From NCBI RefSeq assembly GCF_023898315.1, contig NC_064617.1, positions 710,355,202 through 710,419,201 of the forward strand: a stretch of 64,000 nucleotides of DNA, written 5' to 3'. Position 1 is the first letter of the stretch, and each line of letters starts with the position of its first letter. The DNA comes from Schistocerca nitens. Taxonomy: Eukaryota; Arthropoda; Insecta; Orthoptera; Acrididae. This document shows positions 29,989 through 42,044 of this stretch, piece by piece. A program made the position numbers and the translations under genes. Under the pieces are notes generated by a model. The model ran no database searches. It was not told the origin of the DNA and saw only the letters and a list, made by a program, of their open reading frames with translations.

Positions 29989-30580
29989 CACACTCCACTG
30001 CAGAGTGAAAATCTCAGTCTGGAAACATTCCTCAGGCTGTAGCTAAGCCATGTCTCCGCAATATCCTTTCTTCCAGGAGTGCTAGTTCTGCAATGTTTGA
30101 GGAAGAGCTGATGTGAAGTTTGGAAGGTATGAGATGAGATACTGGCAGAATTGAAGCTGTGAGGATGGGTTGTGAGTCGTGCTTCGGTAGCTCAGATGGA
30201 AGAGCACTTGCCCACGAAAGGCAAAGCTCCCGAGTTCAAGTCTCGGTCTGGCACACATTTTTAATCTGCCAGGAAGTTTCATATCAGTGCACACTCCACT
30301 GCAGAGTGAAAACCTTATTCTGGAAACATCCCCCAGGCTGTGGCTAAGCCATGTCTCTGCAATATCCTATCTTACGGGAGTGCTAGTTCTGCAAGGTTTG
30401 CAGAAGAGCTTCTGTGAAGTTTGGAAGATAGGAGATGAGGTACTGGCAGAACTGAAGCTGTGAGGATGGGTTATGAGTCATGCTTGGGTAGCTCAGATGG
30501 TAGAGCACTTGCCTGCAAAAGGCGAAGGTCCCAAGTTCGAGTCTTGGTCTGGCACACAGTTTTAATCTGCCAGGAAGTTG
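29989..30580 (+). repeat. Two tandem 301-bp units with tRNA-like segments
   Basis: CACACTCCACTGCAGAGTGA starts at 29989 and again at 30290, a period of 301 bases, and the units stay similar throughout. Each contains a tRNA-like block (30181-30257 and 30482-30557) with A-box (GGTAGCTCAGATGG) and B-box (AGTTCRAGTCT) promoter elements followed by TTTTAATCTGCCAGGAAGTT. The acceptor ends of the tRNA-like blocks do not pair well, so these are tRNA-derived repeats (SINE-like) and not tRNA genes. Confidence 0.85.
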
Positions 30581-30584
30581 AAGG

Positions 30585-31468
30585 TAGATCTGTTCAACCA
30601 TTATTGTAGATGTAGTTGTACAAGGAAAACATTTCATATATAAACAGAAGAGTTGATGCAAAACTGTTTACATCATTTAGTAGCTTGGACTGACTTAAGA
30701 TCTCTTCCAGTACCAGCACCATGCAGTGAGGGGAAGAAGTCTGACTGTACAGCTCTGTGGCACTGCATAATGGGATCATGAAAGAAACTAACTTTGAGAA
30801 TGGAAACCAGAAATTAAATAAGGTAAAGTTTATAGATATGCATCAGGGTGACAGATTGTACAAGGAGTTAAAAATTCACCACATAATACTCCAAAATGAA
30901 CAGATGTGGCGCTATGAGGGGATAGATGATACGAAGTATGAATGTTAATATGAAGCCTAAGCTATTCTTGATAATAAGCCACATTTCAACAGCCAAACAT
31001 AAATTTTCGCATAGAGTACATAACCCTCCTCCCCTCTCCTTGTACCCCGCTCCTTTAAAGTCAGACTGTCTTGCTGTATTTTTTAGTATGTTTTATATAT
31101 CAACTATTGGATGATTAGGGTATTGTATGCAGTGAGGATGAGGAAATGTGCGTTTTTTAAACCACTAGTACTCAGCAGGGAGGGGATATTGACTTTGGGC
31201 AACCCCTGGCAGATAGCTCAGAAACTGCAGTTTTAGTCACTACAGAGCACTGGTGGTTAGATCATCATGTGTTTGCTCTCACACAGTTCTTAAAAACAAT
31301 GTTTCTGCGGTCAATGTTCAATATTTTTCTTTAGACATTTTAATGTGAAACATTGACAAGCAGTGCCAGAAACATGCTACTCTGGTGGGTTGAGGCATTT
31401 CTGGCCATCCCCATTCAATACAAACTCCTTAAAATGCAGACAGTGTGAGAAAACCAGTTCTATATCTA
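30585..31468. other. Intergenic, no feature recognised
   Basis: Mixed-composition sequence. Short open frames around 30757-31114 have no recognisable domains and AT-driven composition. Nothing else is supported. Confidence 0.55.
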
Positions 31469-32805
31469 CACTACTAGCCATTAAAATTGCTACACCAAGA
31501 AGAAATGCAGATGATAAATGGGTATTCATTGGACAAATATATTATACGAGAACTGACATGTGATTACATTTTCACGTAATTTGGGTGCATAGATCCTGAG
31601 AAATCAGTACAACCACCTCTGGCCGTAATAACGACCTTGATACACCTGGGCATTGGGTCAAACAGAGCTTGGATAGTGTGTACAGGTACAGCTGCCCATG
31701 CAGCTTCAACACGATACCACAGTTCATCAAGAGTAGTGACTGGCGTATAGTAACGAGACAGTTGCTCGGCCACCATTGACCAGACGTTTTCCATTGGTGA
31801 GAGATCTGGAGAATGTGCTAGCCAGGGCAGCAGTCGAACATTTTCTGTACTGTTTCACAGGGATCGAATGAAGGGTAGAGCCACGGGTCATAACACATCC
31901 AAAACGTAACGTCCACTGTTCAAAGTGCTGTCAATGCAAACAAGAGGTGACCGAGACGTGTAACCAATGGCACCCCATACCATCACATCGGGTGATACGC
32001 CAGTATGGTGATGACGAATACACACTTCCAAAGTGCGTTCACCACGATGTCGCCAAACACGGATGCGGCCATCATGATGCTGTAAACAGAACCTGGATTC
32101 AACCGAAAAAATGACGTTTTGCGATTCATGCACCCGTGTTTTGTCGTTGAGTATACCATCGCTGGCGCTCCTGTCTGTGATGCAGAGTGAAGGGTAATTG
32201 CAGCAATGGTCTCCGAGCTGATAGTCCATGCTGCTGCAAATGTCGTCGAACTGTTCTTGCAGATAGTAGTTGTCTTGCAAACGTCCCCATCTGTTGACTC
32301 AGGGATCGAGATGTGGCTGCATGATCCGTTACAGCCATGCGGATAAGATGCCTGTCATCTCCACTGCTAGTGATACGAGGCTGTTGGGATCCAGCATGGC
32401 GTTCCGTATTACCCTCCTGAACCCACCGACTCCATATTCTGCTAACAGTCATTGGATCTCGACCAACGTGAGCAGCAATGCCGTGATACAATAAACTGCA
32501 ATCACGATAGGCTACAATCCGACCTTTATCAAAGTCGGAAACATGATGGTACGCATTTCTCCCCTTACACGAGGCATCACAACAACGTTTCACCAGGCAA
32601 CACCAGTCAACTGCTGTTTGTGTATGAGAAATCGGTTGGAAACTTTCCTCATGTCAGCACATAGGTGTCGCCACTGGCGCCAACCTTGTGTGAATGCTCT
32701 GAAAAGCTAATCATTTGCATATCACAGCATCTTCTTCCTGTCGGTTAAATTTTGCGTCTGTAGCACGTCATCATCATGGTTTAGCAATTTTAATGGCCAG
32801 TAGTG
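31469..32805 (-). mobile_element. Tc1-like DNA transposon, degraded (1337 bp)
   Basis: Inverted termini CACTACTAGCCATTAAAATT (31469) and AATTTTAATGGCCAGTAGTG (ending 32805), with TA on each side. The transposase is on the minus strand in three overlapping or shifted pieces. The N-terminal part (HVSDFDKGRIVAYRDC to HVGRDPMTVSRIWSRW) is at 32593-32126. The first catalytic part (RFCLQHHDGRIRVWR) is at 32280-31888. The C-terminal part (PMENVWSMVAEQL) is at 31794-31564. The second catalytic Asp block is missing or unreadable between 31888 and 31794. It is a different family from the 2691 and 22571 elements. It landed in a TATATCTACATC sequence belonging to an older LINE 3' end. Confidence 0.88.
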
Positions 32806-32900
32806 TATATCTACATCTATACTCTGCAAACCACAGTGAGGTGCATAGCAGAGGGTCCATCCCATTGTACCAACTCCTGCAAGTCTGAAACGATTTCCAA
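32806..32900 (-). mobile_element. LINE 3'-end fragment
   Basis: On the minus strand, the sequence around CCCTCTGCTATGCACCTC and GTTTGCAGAGTATAGATG matches the 3' ends of the LINE family seen at 6620-6768 and 48862-49018. Confidence 0.6.
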
Positions 32901-32984
32901 GGTGGCAGGCTGTAGCACTGGATATGTCACATTGTTTGTTTGGTTGCCTCATGCATGATGATCCCAAATTTCACCCATACAAAG

Positions 32985-33565
32985 TAGTGATCATGCAGCA
33001 GCTAAGTGAAAGGGATTTTGTGCAAGGCAAAGAACTTTATGGCACAATGGCTGCCATTCTTACAGAAGGTGCTGAAATCCTAAAATGATGCATGATGAAG
33101 CCCATTTCCATCTGGGTGAGCATGATAATGTACATAACTAAATATATTGGGTGTTAGAGAACCAATGTGAACTACACCAATTATCTCTCACAGCTCAGAA
33201 GTAACAGTGTGGTATGGTGTCTCCAAAACAGGGATTGTTGATCCTTACTTTTTTGAAGATGCACTACATGAAAACGTTAGGCATCTTCCTTGCTCCTGAA
33301 CTGGAAATGCATCAGGTGATCATTTTATGACTTCATGATGTTTCTTGATCCACAGACTATCCCGATCTATTGATTTGTGACTTTTTTTCGTGAAGACACA
33401 CGAAATCAAGAGTGTACATGAACAATCCATGCACATCAATGACTTGAACATTTCCATTTGTCAGGAAATTTAGGTTAAGCCAAATGAAATATTGGAGTAA
33501 GATGATTTTCGTGAAAAGTCTCTGAATTTGCATGAAACAAGGCCATCATCTTAGTAACATCATTT
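32985..33565 (+). mobile_element. Mariner-type transposase fragment
   Basis: Plus-strand relic with QLSERDFVQGKELYGTMAAI near 33000, then MMHDEAHFHLGEHDNVHN near 33085 containing the first catalytic Asp, and TVWYGV-type sequence near 33210. It is broken by stops and ends without a recognised inverted repeat. The motif order resembles the mariner relative at 50983-52869. Confidence 0.65.
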
Positions 33566-34885
33566 TCTGAACATAATTGAACAGTATATGTGCAAATTAA
33601 GAAAAACTGTTTAAATTGTATAGTAACTTTATATGAGCATACTGATTAGCATTTTTATGTTATATTATTAAACATGACTGTCAGACAAGAGGCTGAATCT
33701 CTGATGTTATATTTTCGAAACCTGGTAGGCAAGGAAAGCTGGAACCGGCAGTCTGGACTCCGCCCGCAGAATACTGTGCTTAGAGCGCCCAGAAAGAGAA
33801 AGGAATCACTACACCAGAGTAGAAGAATCACGAACCAACCTACAATCAAGAAAGCTGTCAAAACTACATGCCTCACTGGACAGCTGCGTCAAGGTGACTC
33901 ACTGGACAGCAGCGGCAAAGTGAGGAAACATACACTGCCGTTACATACACTAACCCCCAGGGCAGGTAACTGGGATGTTAGTGGCCATGAAGCAGGAAAT
34001 ATACCACTGGTTTAAATTAACAAATAATAACAAACTGAACACAATAAATAGTAATTAGAAGTCCAGGAAAGCTAATCAGATCTGCCTTCCCCAAGTACTC
34101 CACTCGCTACTCTTCGCCTCGGCAACACTACAAGCAGAAACACGAACCCAAGTCACTGGAGAATCTCAAGATCTCGCAGTTGTGGAAGTTTCTCTACTTG
34201 AATCCAAATGCACTCAACTTAAAACTTGCAGGATCCGGTTTACAATGAGATCATGCACCCTCGTGACCATAGGCCTTTGATCCGGTAGTCCATGCCCACC
34301 GCCAACAGTCCCGGCATGTTCTCACACTGCATGGACCTGGCTCCTCTTGAGTCCCCAACCGAACTGCACACTGATGCGACCCGGAAAGACAATGACGTTG
34401 CCCCAAAGATAGGGCCACAGTTACTACATATCGATAACCGCTGCTGCTGCCGCTAGTGGAGAGGCAACGCTTGCGAAACCAAGTGGCACCAGTCAACATG
34501 AGAAGAAGACACAACCGCAACCATGTCAGCTAAACAATACGGTCTGGCCTCCAACAGAGGAAGGAATCCTACAAACAGCACCAACGTGAGTTGCAGCATG
34601 GCTCAATTTTGGTAACGTAAAGAATAATTAAAAAATGTAAACTGGTGGCTTTTTAAAGAATACATGTAAAACATATTGAAATCACACACTTCTTTTTGCT
34701 AACACTATCATGATTGCATAACATATAACATATAAAGTTCAAAATTTCACAATGCTAATGCGTCCTTCTACAACAATTATCAGTATTTGATAGTCCATTC
34801 ACTTGTATCTTGGCTGATGTTCTATACAGGCCACTATAAAATTCCTTCATGGAATGATAAATCTTCATCAAGCAAATAATGTAGG
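33566..34885. other. Unassigned sequence
   Basis: 33674-34015 is open for 113 codons but has no recognised domain. 34080-34620 is GC-richer with broken frames that I cannot identify. Probably TE remnants. Confidence 0.5.
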
Positions 34886-34889
34886 AATT

Positions 34890-35905
34890 GGAGCAACCCA
34901 GCAGCTATTATGTCAGCTGATACAGAAAACACACTGGATCATTTGCTGAGCCCTGTGGATGATCTTTAGTGTCAGTTTGTTCTGTGTGTTTATAGTATGT
35001 GCACATGTTCTTCATATTGCTGCCAGGCTATAATGTGTATTTGTTCTACATTCAACATCCCAGTGATTTTACTGGACTCCTCTCAACATTAGTTCTCCAA
35101 TGTGATTGTAGTGTGAGTAGACAAGCAACAATTTCAACGTAAAGAGATCTTAGTTAAACTCACTGACAACATTCTGGTGGTGGAATGACAGTATGGTGAA
35201 TAGGAGGGTGACAAAGGGACATTTCTGGCACTATCTCTCACCATTACAGACTTGTGCAGGATAGTGACTGAGATACTACCTCATCTCAGATGTCAGAGGG
35301 TGGAATGCTCATTGCCATGGTCTCTAAGAAACAATTACAACTTCAGCACTCACAAATAGGATACACCTGTACTCATGGTTTCACTATAAAAATCAGTTTA
35401 AGCTCCACCTCACTCCAATGGTGATCAACAATTGCTTTATGGACAACCACAGTGACTGCTGCCTCACATTGCATAATATCATCTCTGCCGACAATCAGCA
35501 ATCACACCTTTCTCCACCCACTCGATGTGATGAGAAACCATCCAGCCGTGCTCTGCTTAGGTAGCCACGCACAGCACAGACATGAAGAAGAAGTCAATAG
35601 CAATATCATCCATCCCCCTCCCTCCCAGTGCTCTGCATGACCAGGAGGGAGGGGAACTCTACAGTGACCTAGCATGATTACGTTGGCTGATACAGTATCT
35701 CAGCATCTCTGCTCTGCAGCATGATCGTGTTTAGAGTCAGTTTGTTCTGAGGTTTTGTTGCATGCGCATGCATTTGGATGTATCGCTGCCAAGATATAAA
35801 ATGTATTTATTCTACACGCACTGTCTTAATCATTTTAGTTGGAGCATCCTCACCTGGGTCCTCTCCACAGAATTTTCCATGTCCTCAGTTGTAATGGAAC
35901 TAATT
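34890..35905. repeat. Candidate pair of diverged direct repeats (LTR-like)
   Basis: About 34900-35130 and 35670-35900 share an ordered series of blocks: GTCAG/TTGGCTGATACAG, AGTCAGTTTGTTCTG, GCTGCCA, AATGTATTT(A/G)TTCTAC and TTTTA(G/C)T. They are in direct orientation about 780 bp apart. This fits the two LTRs of a very short, decayed LTR element. The internal part codes for nothing I recognise. Confidence 0.4.
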
Positions 35906-36405
35906 GGAACCTTTCCTGATGGATAAACTAGTTTTTATGGCACAGTCGTGGAATATGTTGGAGCTCCAGAAGAAAAATGTAAATAGTCAGTTGATTGATG
36001 ATTGCAGAAGCTGTAATGCAACCATTTCTTGTGTTATAAAAAACAAAATGTGAATGAGCTCCAATACTTCAGGTTTTTTTCTTTTTTTTCCTTCAGAAAT
36101 TCTGTTCTTCCTCTAGTACACTGTCACAATGATTTGAGGTCCAGTATTTCAGCAGCAGTGACCTCTCTAACAAGAAATTTGCCTGGTATCAAACTTCTAA
36201 GAATCATGTCTGTGATGACATGTGCAGTAAACAATCAGTCTTATTTTCTTTGTCCATTCTTAGTGGAATACTTTTCCCTCAATGATTCATGAGACCTTCA
36301 CCTTGTATAAAATTGGATTTTACTGCCCTTGTAAGATGCTAGTTCTTTAGTCTTTCTTCATTTTTCCAAATTACAGCACTGCTCTACAACATTAATATAC
36401 ATCAT
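35906..36405. other. Intergenic, no feature recognised
   Basis: AT-rich sequence with no supported gene or repeat. Confidence 0.5.
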
Positions 36406-37262
36406 GTGATACCTCCTAATATTGTGTCAGACTTTCTTTTTTCCGGTGTAATACAGCAAGTCTATGTGGTGTGCACTCAACAAGTCTTTGGAAGTCCTCT
36501 GTGGATGTATTGAGCCATCCATAACTGCGAACGTGTTGCCAGTGCAGGATATTGTGCACAAACTCACCAGTGCAAAATGTTCGATGGGATTCATGTCGAG
36601 CAATCTCTGTGGCCAAATCATTCACATGATTATCCATAACGTTCTTCAAACCAACCACAAACAATTGTGGCCCAACAACATGGTGCACTGTCATCCACAA
36701 AAATTCATCATTGTTTGGGAATATTAAGTCCACAAATGGCTGCAAATGGTCTCCAAGTAGCCAAATGTAACTGTTTCGAGTCAATGATCAGTTCACTTGG
36801 ACCAGACAACCCAATCCATTCCATGTAAGCACAGCCCAAACCATTATGGAGCCACCACTATCTTTCACTGTGCGTTGTTGACAGACTTGGGTCCATGTGT
36901 TCAGACCATGGGGTCTGTGCCACACTGCCCTACCATCAGCTCTTACCAACTGAAATTGGGACTCATCCGATCAGGCCGCAATTTTACAGTATCTAGCGTC
37001 CAATTAATATGGGAATATTTAATTCTCTATCAATTTCTGCAATGGAATGTCCCATTCATCTAGCTTCAACTTCTATTCTGCATTCAAAGTCTATTAATTC
37101 CTGTCATGCAGCCAGAATCACATTAGAATTTTTTTTCACATGAATCACCTTAATACAAAAGACAACTCCACCAATGCACTGCATTTTACACCTTGTGTAT
37201 GTGTTACTACCACTATCTGTACATGTGTGTATTGTTATCCCATGACTTTTGTCACCTCAGTG
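36406..37262 (-). mobile_element. Tc1-like DNA transposon with internal deletion
   Basis: The 5' end on the minus strand is at 37262 and starts CACTGAGGTGACAAAAGTCA, a terminal inverted repeat followed by a TA at 37263. The C-terminal catalytic part of a transposase lies at 36960-36416 (GDHLQPFVDLIFPNN, then a decayed second Asp region and HIDLLYYT/CTPHRLAVLHR at the end). The middle, including most of the DNA-binding domain, is deleted near 37000. At the left, sequence diverges after GGAGGTATCACATGA, so that inverted repeat is lost. Confidence 0.75.
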
Positions 37263-37587
37263 TATTACTCTAAGTGCTTGTGAGGACAACAACCTGCAAA
37301 GGTCGATGTTGCATCTGAAATGTGTGTTTTTATATTTTTATTTCAAGTTGCTTGTTCAGTCTGTTCATGGTGCCCAGCTAATGCTCATGTTTTATTTTGT
37401 TTGGTATTTATGCTAATTAATTGCTTTATTTAATTTCATTACAATGGTACACAAGTGCTACTGTGCCTACATATCTGTTTTCCTTCAGTGATGATGCCTT
37501 GAGGGTGATACTGACAAGCAAGTTATGTCCTCAAATCTAAATTTCTTTGATTTAAAATGACTGTGACATCTGTGAGAACAAACTGTG
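37263..37587. other. Spacer before the Gypsy element
   Basis: Mixed sequence with no supported feature. Confidence 0.5.
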
Positions 37588-37770
37588 TGTGGCCCCGATG
37601 AGGTCGACACCAGCATCGATCTGAGTATCATATTTGAACTAAGCTAAACATTATCTTTGTGCAGTTCCGCTATGTCAGTTCTGTGTAAGCCTTTGATGTG
37701 TTCAGGTGAATAAACGAACTACTGCAAAATGGGAGTGTTGTTTGGTGTAACTGACCCAAACTTCCCCCTC
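37588..37770 (+). repeat. 5' LTR of Gypsy element
   Basis: Begins TGTGGCCCCGATGAGG and ends CCCAAACTTCCCCCTC. Compared with the 3' LTR it has about seven substitutions and an additional 10 bases (near 37640-37650). It contains AATAAACGAAC, a plausible polyadenylation signal. At about 180 bp the LTR is short for Gypsy elements. Confidence 0.9.
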
Positions 37771-37780
37771 ACTGGTAACC

Positions 37781-40050
37781 TTGAGTTGTAACGTCTTCCG
37801 TTTTCGCCGTTTTACTGTGTCCACGACCTCCGCGTCGGTTATTTTCGCATGTATTACATCGACACAGCATTCGAACAATGACTTCGGTCCAACGCCTAAT
37901 GCCGGATTTTGTGATCGACATGCATCGTGTTGCGGGCGATGTACACCTGCCAGGACTGCAACACGATGCCTCTCATCGACGATTACGCCGATTTCGCCGG
38001 ACGTTTTTGAGCCTGCAACAATAAGTGAGGTAAGGAGTGTGCATGACTCCGGCTATCAAATGCCTTTGTTCCCACCACATGTGCCCTCCCTCATCGACTG
38101 TGCAGTTACCTCTTATGGATCTCCATGCAGTGTGGGACCAATGCCGATTTCTGCAGATGCTTCGTTGGACAACCTACCACCGCCAGGACAACGATTTGCC
38201 ACGCCGCAATCCGTGCAGTACCACGCGGACACCTGCCATGTGGCCGGAACTGCTTCATTCACAGGTCAACCTACTCAGCATCTGACCATGCCTGCGCCTG
38301 CCTCGGTTCAACATCAGCACTTGCCTTCCTACTTCGATACCTCAGCCTGCAACAGGAACAATAACTTGTTATCTGTGTCTGACCTCCACCTCTGTCCCAC
38401 TGCTACACCTCAGTGTTTTGTGCCACGACATTCACCTTATCCGCAGACCGTTTTCAATGGAGTGACTATGAACAGTGAACTTTCACACATTCCATCCCAC
38501 GTTCGACATCATTTCCCACACTGTGCTTCTGGACAGCCCGCACCTCTGCAGCCTTCCTGCAACACAGGTGGCCCTGGCTCTGATCCTACGTTGAGCTTTC
38601 TGCAAACTAACACGCATTCTCAAACCTTGAACTTTTTCTCACCTGTCGTCCACACGCCGGTTCCAGTCGAGCTTCCGCGACCGTTCTCGGCACATCTCGG
38701 TGCCTCATCCACGTCGGTCTTCCGTGATGCGTCAATTCGAACACACCTGCAACGGTTTGAGCTTCCGCAACAGCGATCAACACATTATGGTGTCTCACCC
38801 ATGTCGGCCTTCTGCGTCACGACAGATCACGCTCAACCACAACGTGTCACCTTCACACTGCCTCCTGAACAGCTGTCATTGCCACATCCCCTGGAAGCAC
38901 ACTCTCCTGGAATAATACAGCAGCAACAGCTCATTTCAGGCAGTGCCCCGACGAACTCAACTCAACCTGTTCTTCCGAACATTCTACAACGTTTAATGAC
39001 GCTGCCACCGTTTAATCCCCACAGAGCTACAACCTGGTTCAAAATTGCAGACAAAGTGTTCGACCATTACAAACTCGAAGAGTCAACCAAATTTCTGTGC
39101 CTCATCACCCACTTGCACGACCAGGAGGACTTGATTGCTGACCTGGTCAACACCCCAGACTCATCTACCCGGTACACTCTGGCCAAAGAGACAGTTCTAT
39201 GTCAGCTTGCACACTCAAGTGAGGCAGCAATTCGGCAAGTGCTCCACGTCGAGCAACTAGGCAATGACAAACCTTCCCAGCTCAGGGCGAGGTGGCGCAG
39301 TGGTTAGCACACTGGACTCGCATTTGGGAGGACGACGGTTCAATCCCGTCTCCAGCCATCCTGATTTAGGTTTTCCGTGATTTCCCTAAATCGTGTCAGG
39401 CAAATGCCGGGATGGTTCCTTTGAAAGGGCACGGCCGATTTCCTTCCCAATCCTTCCCTAACCCGAGCTTGCGCTCCGTCTCTAATGACCTCGTTGTCGA
39501 CGGGACGTTAAACACTAACCACCACCACCACCACCATCCCAGCTCTGGAGACGGCTACGTGCCCTGGTCAGTGCCGATCTATTCTCTGACACAGCTCTCC
39601 TCGCCATCTGGTCACATAAACTATCTCCTCACATCCGCTTTGCTCTGGCTCAAAGGCCTCCTGATCTGTCGAGCAAAGAATGACGATTGCTGACAAGCTA
39701 CACAATGCATCTCTGCTCCACTTTGCCAGCTACTGCCTACCTGACAAGTTTCAGGTTCAGGCTCATCACCCTGCGGCCGGACGCGGCCGGGGCCATACTG
39801 TGCTGACCATTCTACTCGCTCCGGGAAGCAGTAAACAAGCAACTGGGACATCACCGGCTCTTCCCGCGGTCACGCCCCCTCCTGCAACCAAACCTGCTGC
39901 AGCCACCGAACCTCGGCCACCACCACTGGCAATGAACTTTCCACAGGAAATGCAACCACACTACCCGTACTGTTACTTTCACACACTGTTTGGTGAGGTG
40001 GCACATAACTGCAGACCACCCTGCTACTTCCCAAACGCCAATCGCAGGTA
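37781..40050 (+). pseudogene. Gypsy gag, interrupted by a SINE
   Basis: The long N-terminal stretch (about 37800-38950) is rich in Pro, Ser, Thr, His and Cys and has no recognised domain. The capsid-like part follows: LPPFNPHRATTWFKIADKVF near 39000 and LVNTPDSSTRYTLAKETVL near 39150, then LGNDKPSQL, which is cut by the SINE. After the SINE, LVSADLFSDTALLAIW continues capsid homology. A zinc-knuckle-like CYFHTLFGEVAHNCRPPC lies near 39970-40025. No ATG sits at the start of the open frame at 37781, so the initiation site is uncertain. Gag packages the element RNA into virus-like particles. Confidence 0.85.
39284..39536 (+). mobile_element. tRNA-derived SINE with TSD, inside gag
   Basis: A 253-bp insertion flanked by TCCCAGCTC at 39275-39283 and 39537-39545. 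The head has A-box (GGTGGCGCAGTGGTTAGCA) and B-box (GGTTCAATCCC) promoter elements. The body contains GATTTAGGTTTTCCGTGATT and AAATGCCGGGATGGTTCCTT, and the tail is ACCACCACC repeats (39519-39535). Gag coding resumes directly after it. Confidence 0.95.
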
Positions 40051-40129
40051 GGTTCAGGTGCCGCCTCCTGCGCGCAACATGACAGGCACCCCCCAGTGCT
40101 CCATTATGTCTGGGAATGACTGGATAATT

Positions 40130-41975
40130 GTGGACGACTTTACATTAAAGACATTTCGTTGGGATACCTTCTCCTAGTGGACACAGGCGCCGATGTTTCA
40201 CTGCTGCCCACGTCCTTAGCATTGTCGAACATCCGCCCTCATCATACTTCACTGCAAGCCGTGAATTCAACTAAACTACAATGCTCGGATTCAACTTTCC
40301 ACATCGTCTCACTCTCCGCAAACTCGAGTGGACGTTTTTAGTGTGCGAAACTGACGAACCTATACTAGGAATTGACTTCTTGCGACACCACAAACTTTCA
40401 CCGGACCTAGTGCGGAACACTGTGTTTCACCATCTGTCCAAGACTCACTTCCCCTGTGCTCCATTGAGCAACCCCCTCCCCCATGACACATCGGTCCGGG
40501 CTCATCTCATCCGTACATGCTTGTCTCTGTCGACAACGTTACAAGAAACCATGCATAAGTGCCTTGTCGAGCTTGAACACGTCGCTTGCCTACGCAAGGA
40601 AAACTTCGAGCTCTCCCTACGGCTCCACGAAACACAGCTCCAGCTCTCCGATGCAACAATTGAATTACAGACACTACAGCAAGGACAAAGCAAGGTCAGT
40701 AAGTGCGCAGAATCTGCTTGCAATCCCAGCAATCGAGCTTCCGTGTGTTTACCTCCCGCTACCCCTCGCAACTGTGCTATCAAGACTGCCATAACGTGTA
40801 CTGACAGTTCTGCAGGGCCACACCCTCCTAACACGGCAGCGTTTGACACTCGGCCGGACACAAGTGTGCATGCGCGACGAGTGTCACGTGTTCCTGAACT
40901 GACAGCTCCTACCCCGCCTCTCGTGGACAGCACCTCAAACAATGCAACTTCGGCTCCTGCACGCTGCCGTGCGACTGCCACTGACAACACAAACAGTGCA
41001 CTCGTGCCAAGCGTTTCGCCCGCGACCGTGCTGCCACAGGCCGCGACCTCAGACAATGGACTCACTAACGCTTCACGAGCTCTACCGAGCTCACCCGACA
41101 ATGGTGCCACTGCTTCGGGCCGGTGGACATCTTGTCACATTGACTCCTGGGACACATCGTCGCCTCGGCTCCCGTCGGATCCGCCGAGTGACTCCGAATG
41201 CCACGACCCCGCCTCCCCTGCCCCACCTGCCACACATTGTAAACAAACCACCTCCCGTGCCGCTGGCAACATTTCCGTCGTCACCAACGGCATGTTCACA
41301 AGCTTCGCCTCACGCCAGGCTCCCCTGATCTCCAGTACACCATGTCGACTTTGTCCTGAGTGCCTCTCCGACCTTAAAAAACAGATTTCTGAACTACTAA
41401 GTTCCGGTGTCATTGAACCCTCTGCCAGCAGCTGGTCTATGCCCAAATACATGACACCCAAGAAAGACGGGTCGTGGCGCATGTGCGGAGACTACCGTCG
41501 ACTAAACACACGAACAATTATGGACACCTACCCCATACCCAACATTGCCAACTTTACCAGTTCCATTGCAGATGCGACCACATTCTCTGTTATTGATTGC
41601 AAACAGGCCTACCACCAGATCCCCTTGGCACCTGAAGACATCGAGAAGACAGCAATCACCACCCTGATCGGGTTATTTCAGTTTCGATTCATGCCCTTCG
41701 GTCTGAAAAACGCAACCCAGACCTGGCAACGCCTCATCAACGAAGTGCTATTCGAACTAAAATTCTCCTTTGCATATCTTGATGACATTCTTGTGTTCAG
41801 CTCCTCCGTCGAGGACAACATTCGACATGTGCAAACTGTTATGAACACTCTCGCGGCATCGGGACCAACCAGGACAAATTGCAGCTACATCAACCCACTC
41901 TCACTTTTCTTGGTTTTCGGGTCTCTGCCGACGGCATTTCACCGCCCCCTGAGAAAGTACAAACAATACTAAACC
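40130..41975 (+). pseudogene. Gypsy protease and reverse transcriptase
   Basis: The aspartic protease site (LLVDTGADVSLLP) is at about 40168-40206. The frame then changes near 40281 and continues as a 563-codon frame to 41972. The first 350 residues (after FLVCETDEPILGIDFLRHHK, the protease flap and end) are a low-complexity Ser/Thr/Pro-rich spacer. RT motifs follow: PSASSWSMPKYMTPKKDGSW, MCGDYRRLNTRTIMDTYPIP, FSVIDCKQAYHQIPLAPEDI, FQFRFMPFGLKNATQTWQRL and the catalytic FAYLDDILVFSS at about 41768-41802. A frameshift ends it near 41972. Confidence 0.9.
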
Positions 41976-42044
41976 TACCCAGACCTTCATCATTCAAAGA
42001 GCTCCAGCGCTTTCTGGGGACGGTTATTATCGCTGACATCTAAC

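Noticed and set aside
30181-30557. Two tRNA genes
   Set aside because: The tRNA-like blocks have good A and B boxes, but the acceptor arms do not pair and both are embedded in the same 301-bp repeat, so they are tRNA-derived repeats.
29989-30580. CRISPR array
   Set aside because: Only two long units with no short repeats and spacers, in a eukaryotic context.
39412-39693. A His-rich small protein
   Set aside because: The histidine run is the ACC-repeat tail of a SINE read in another frame.
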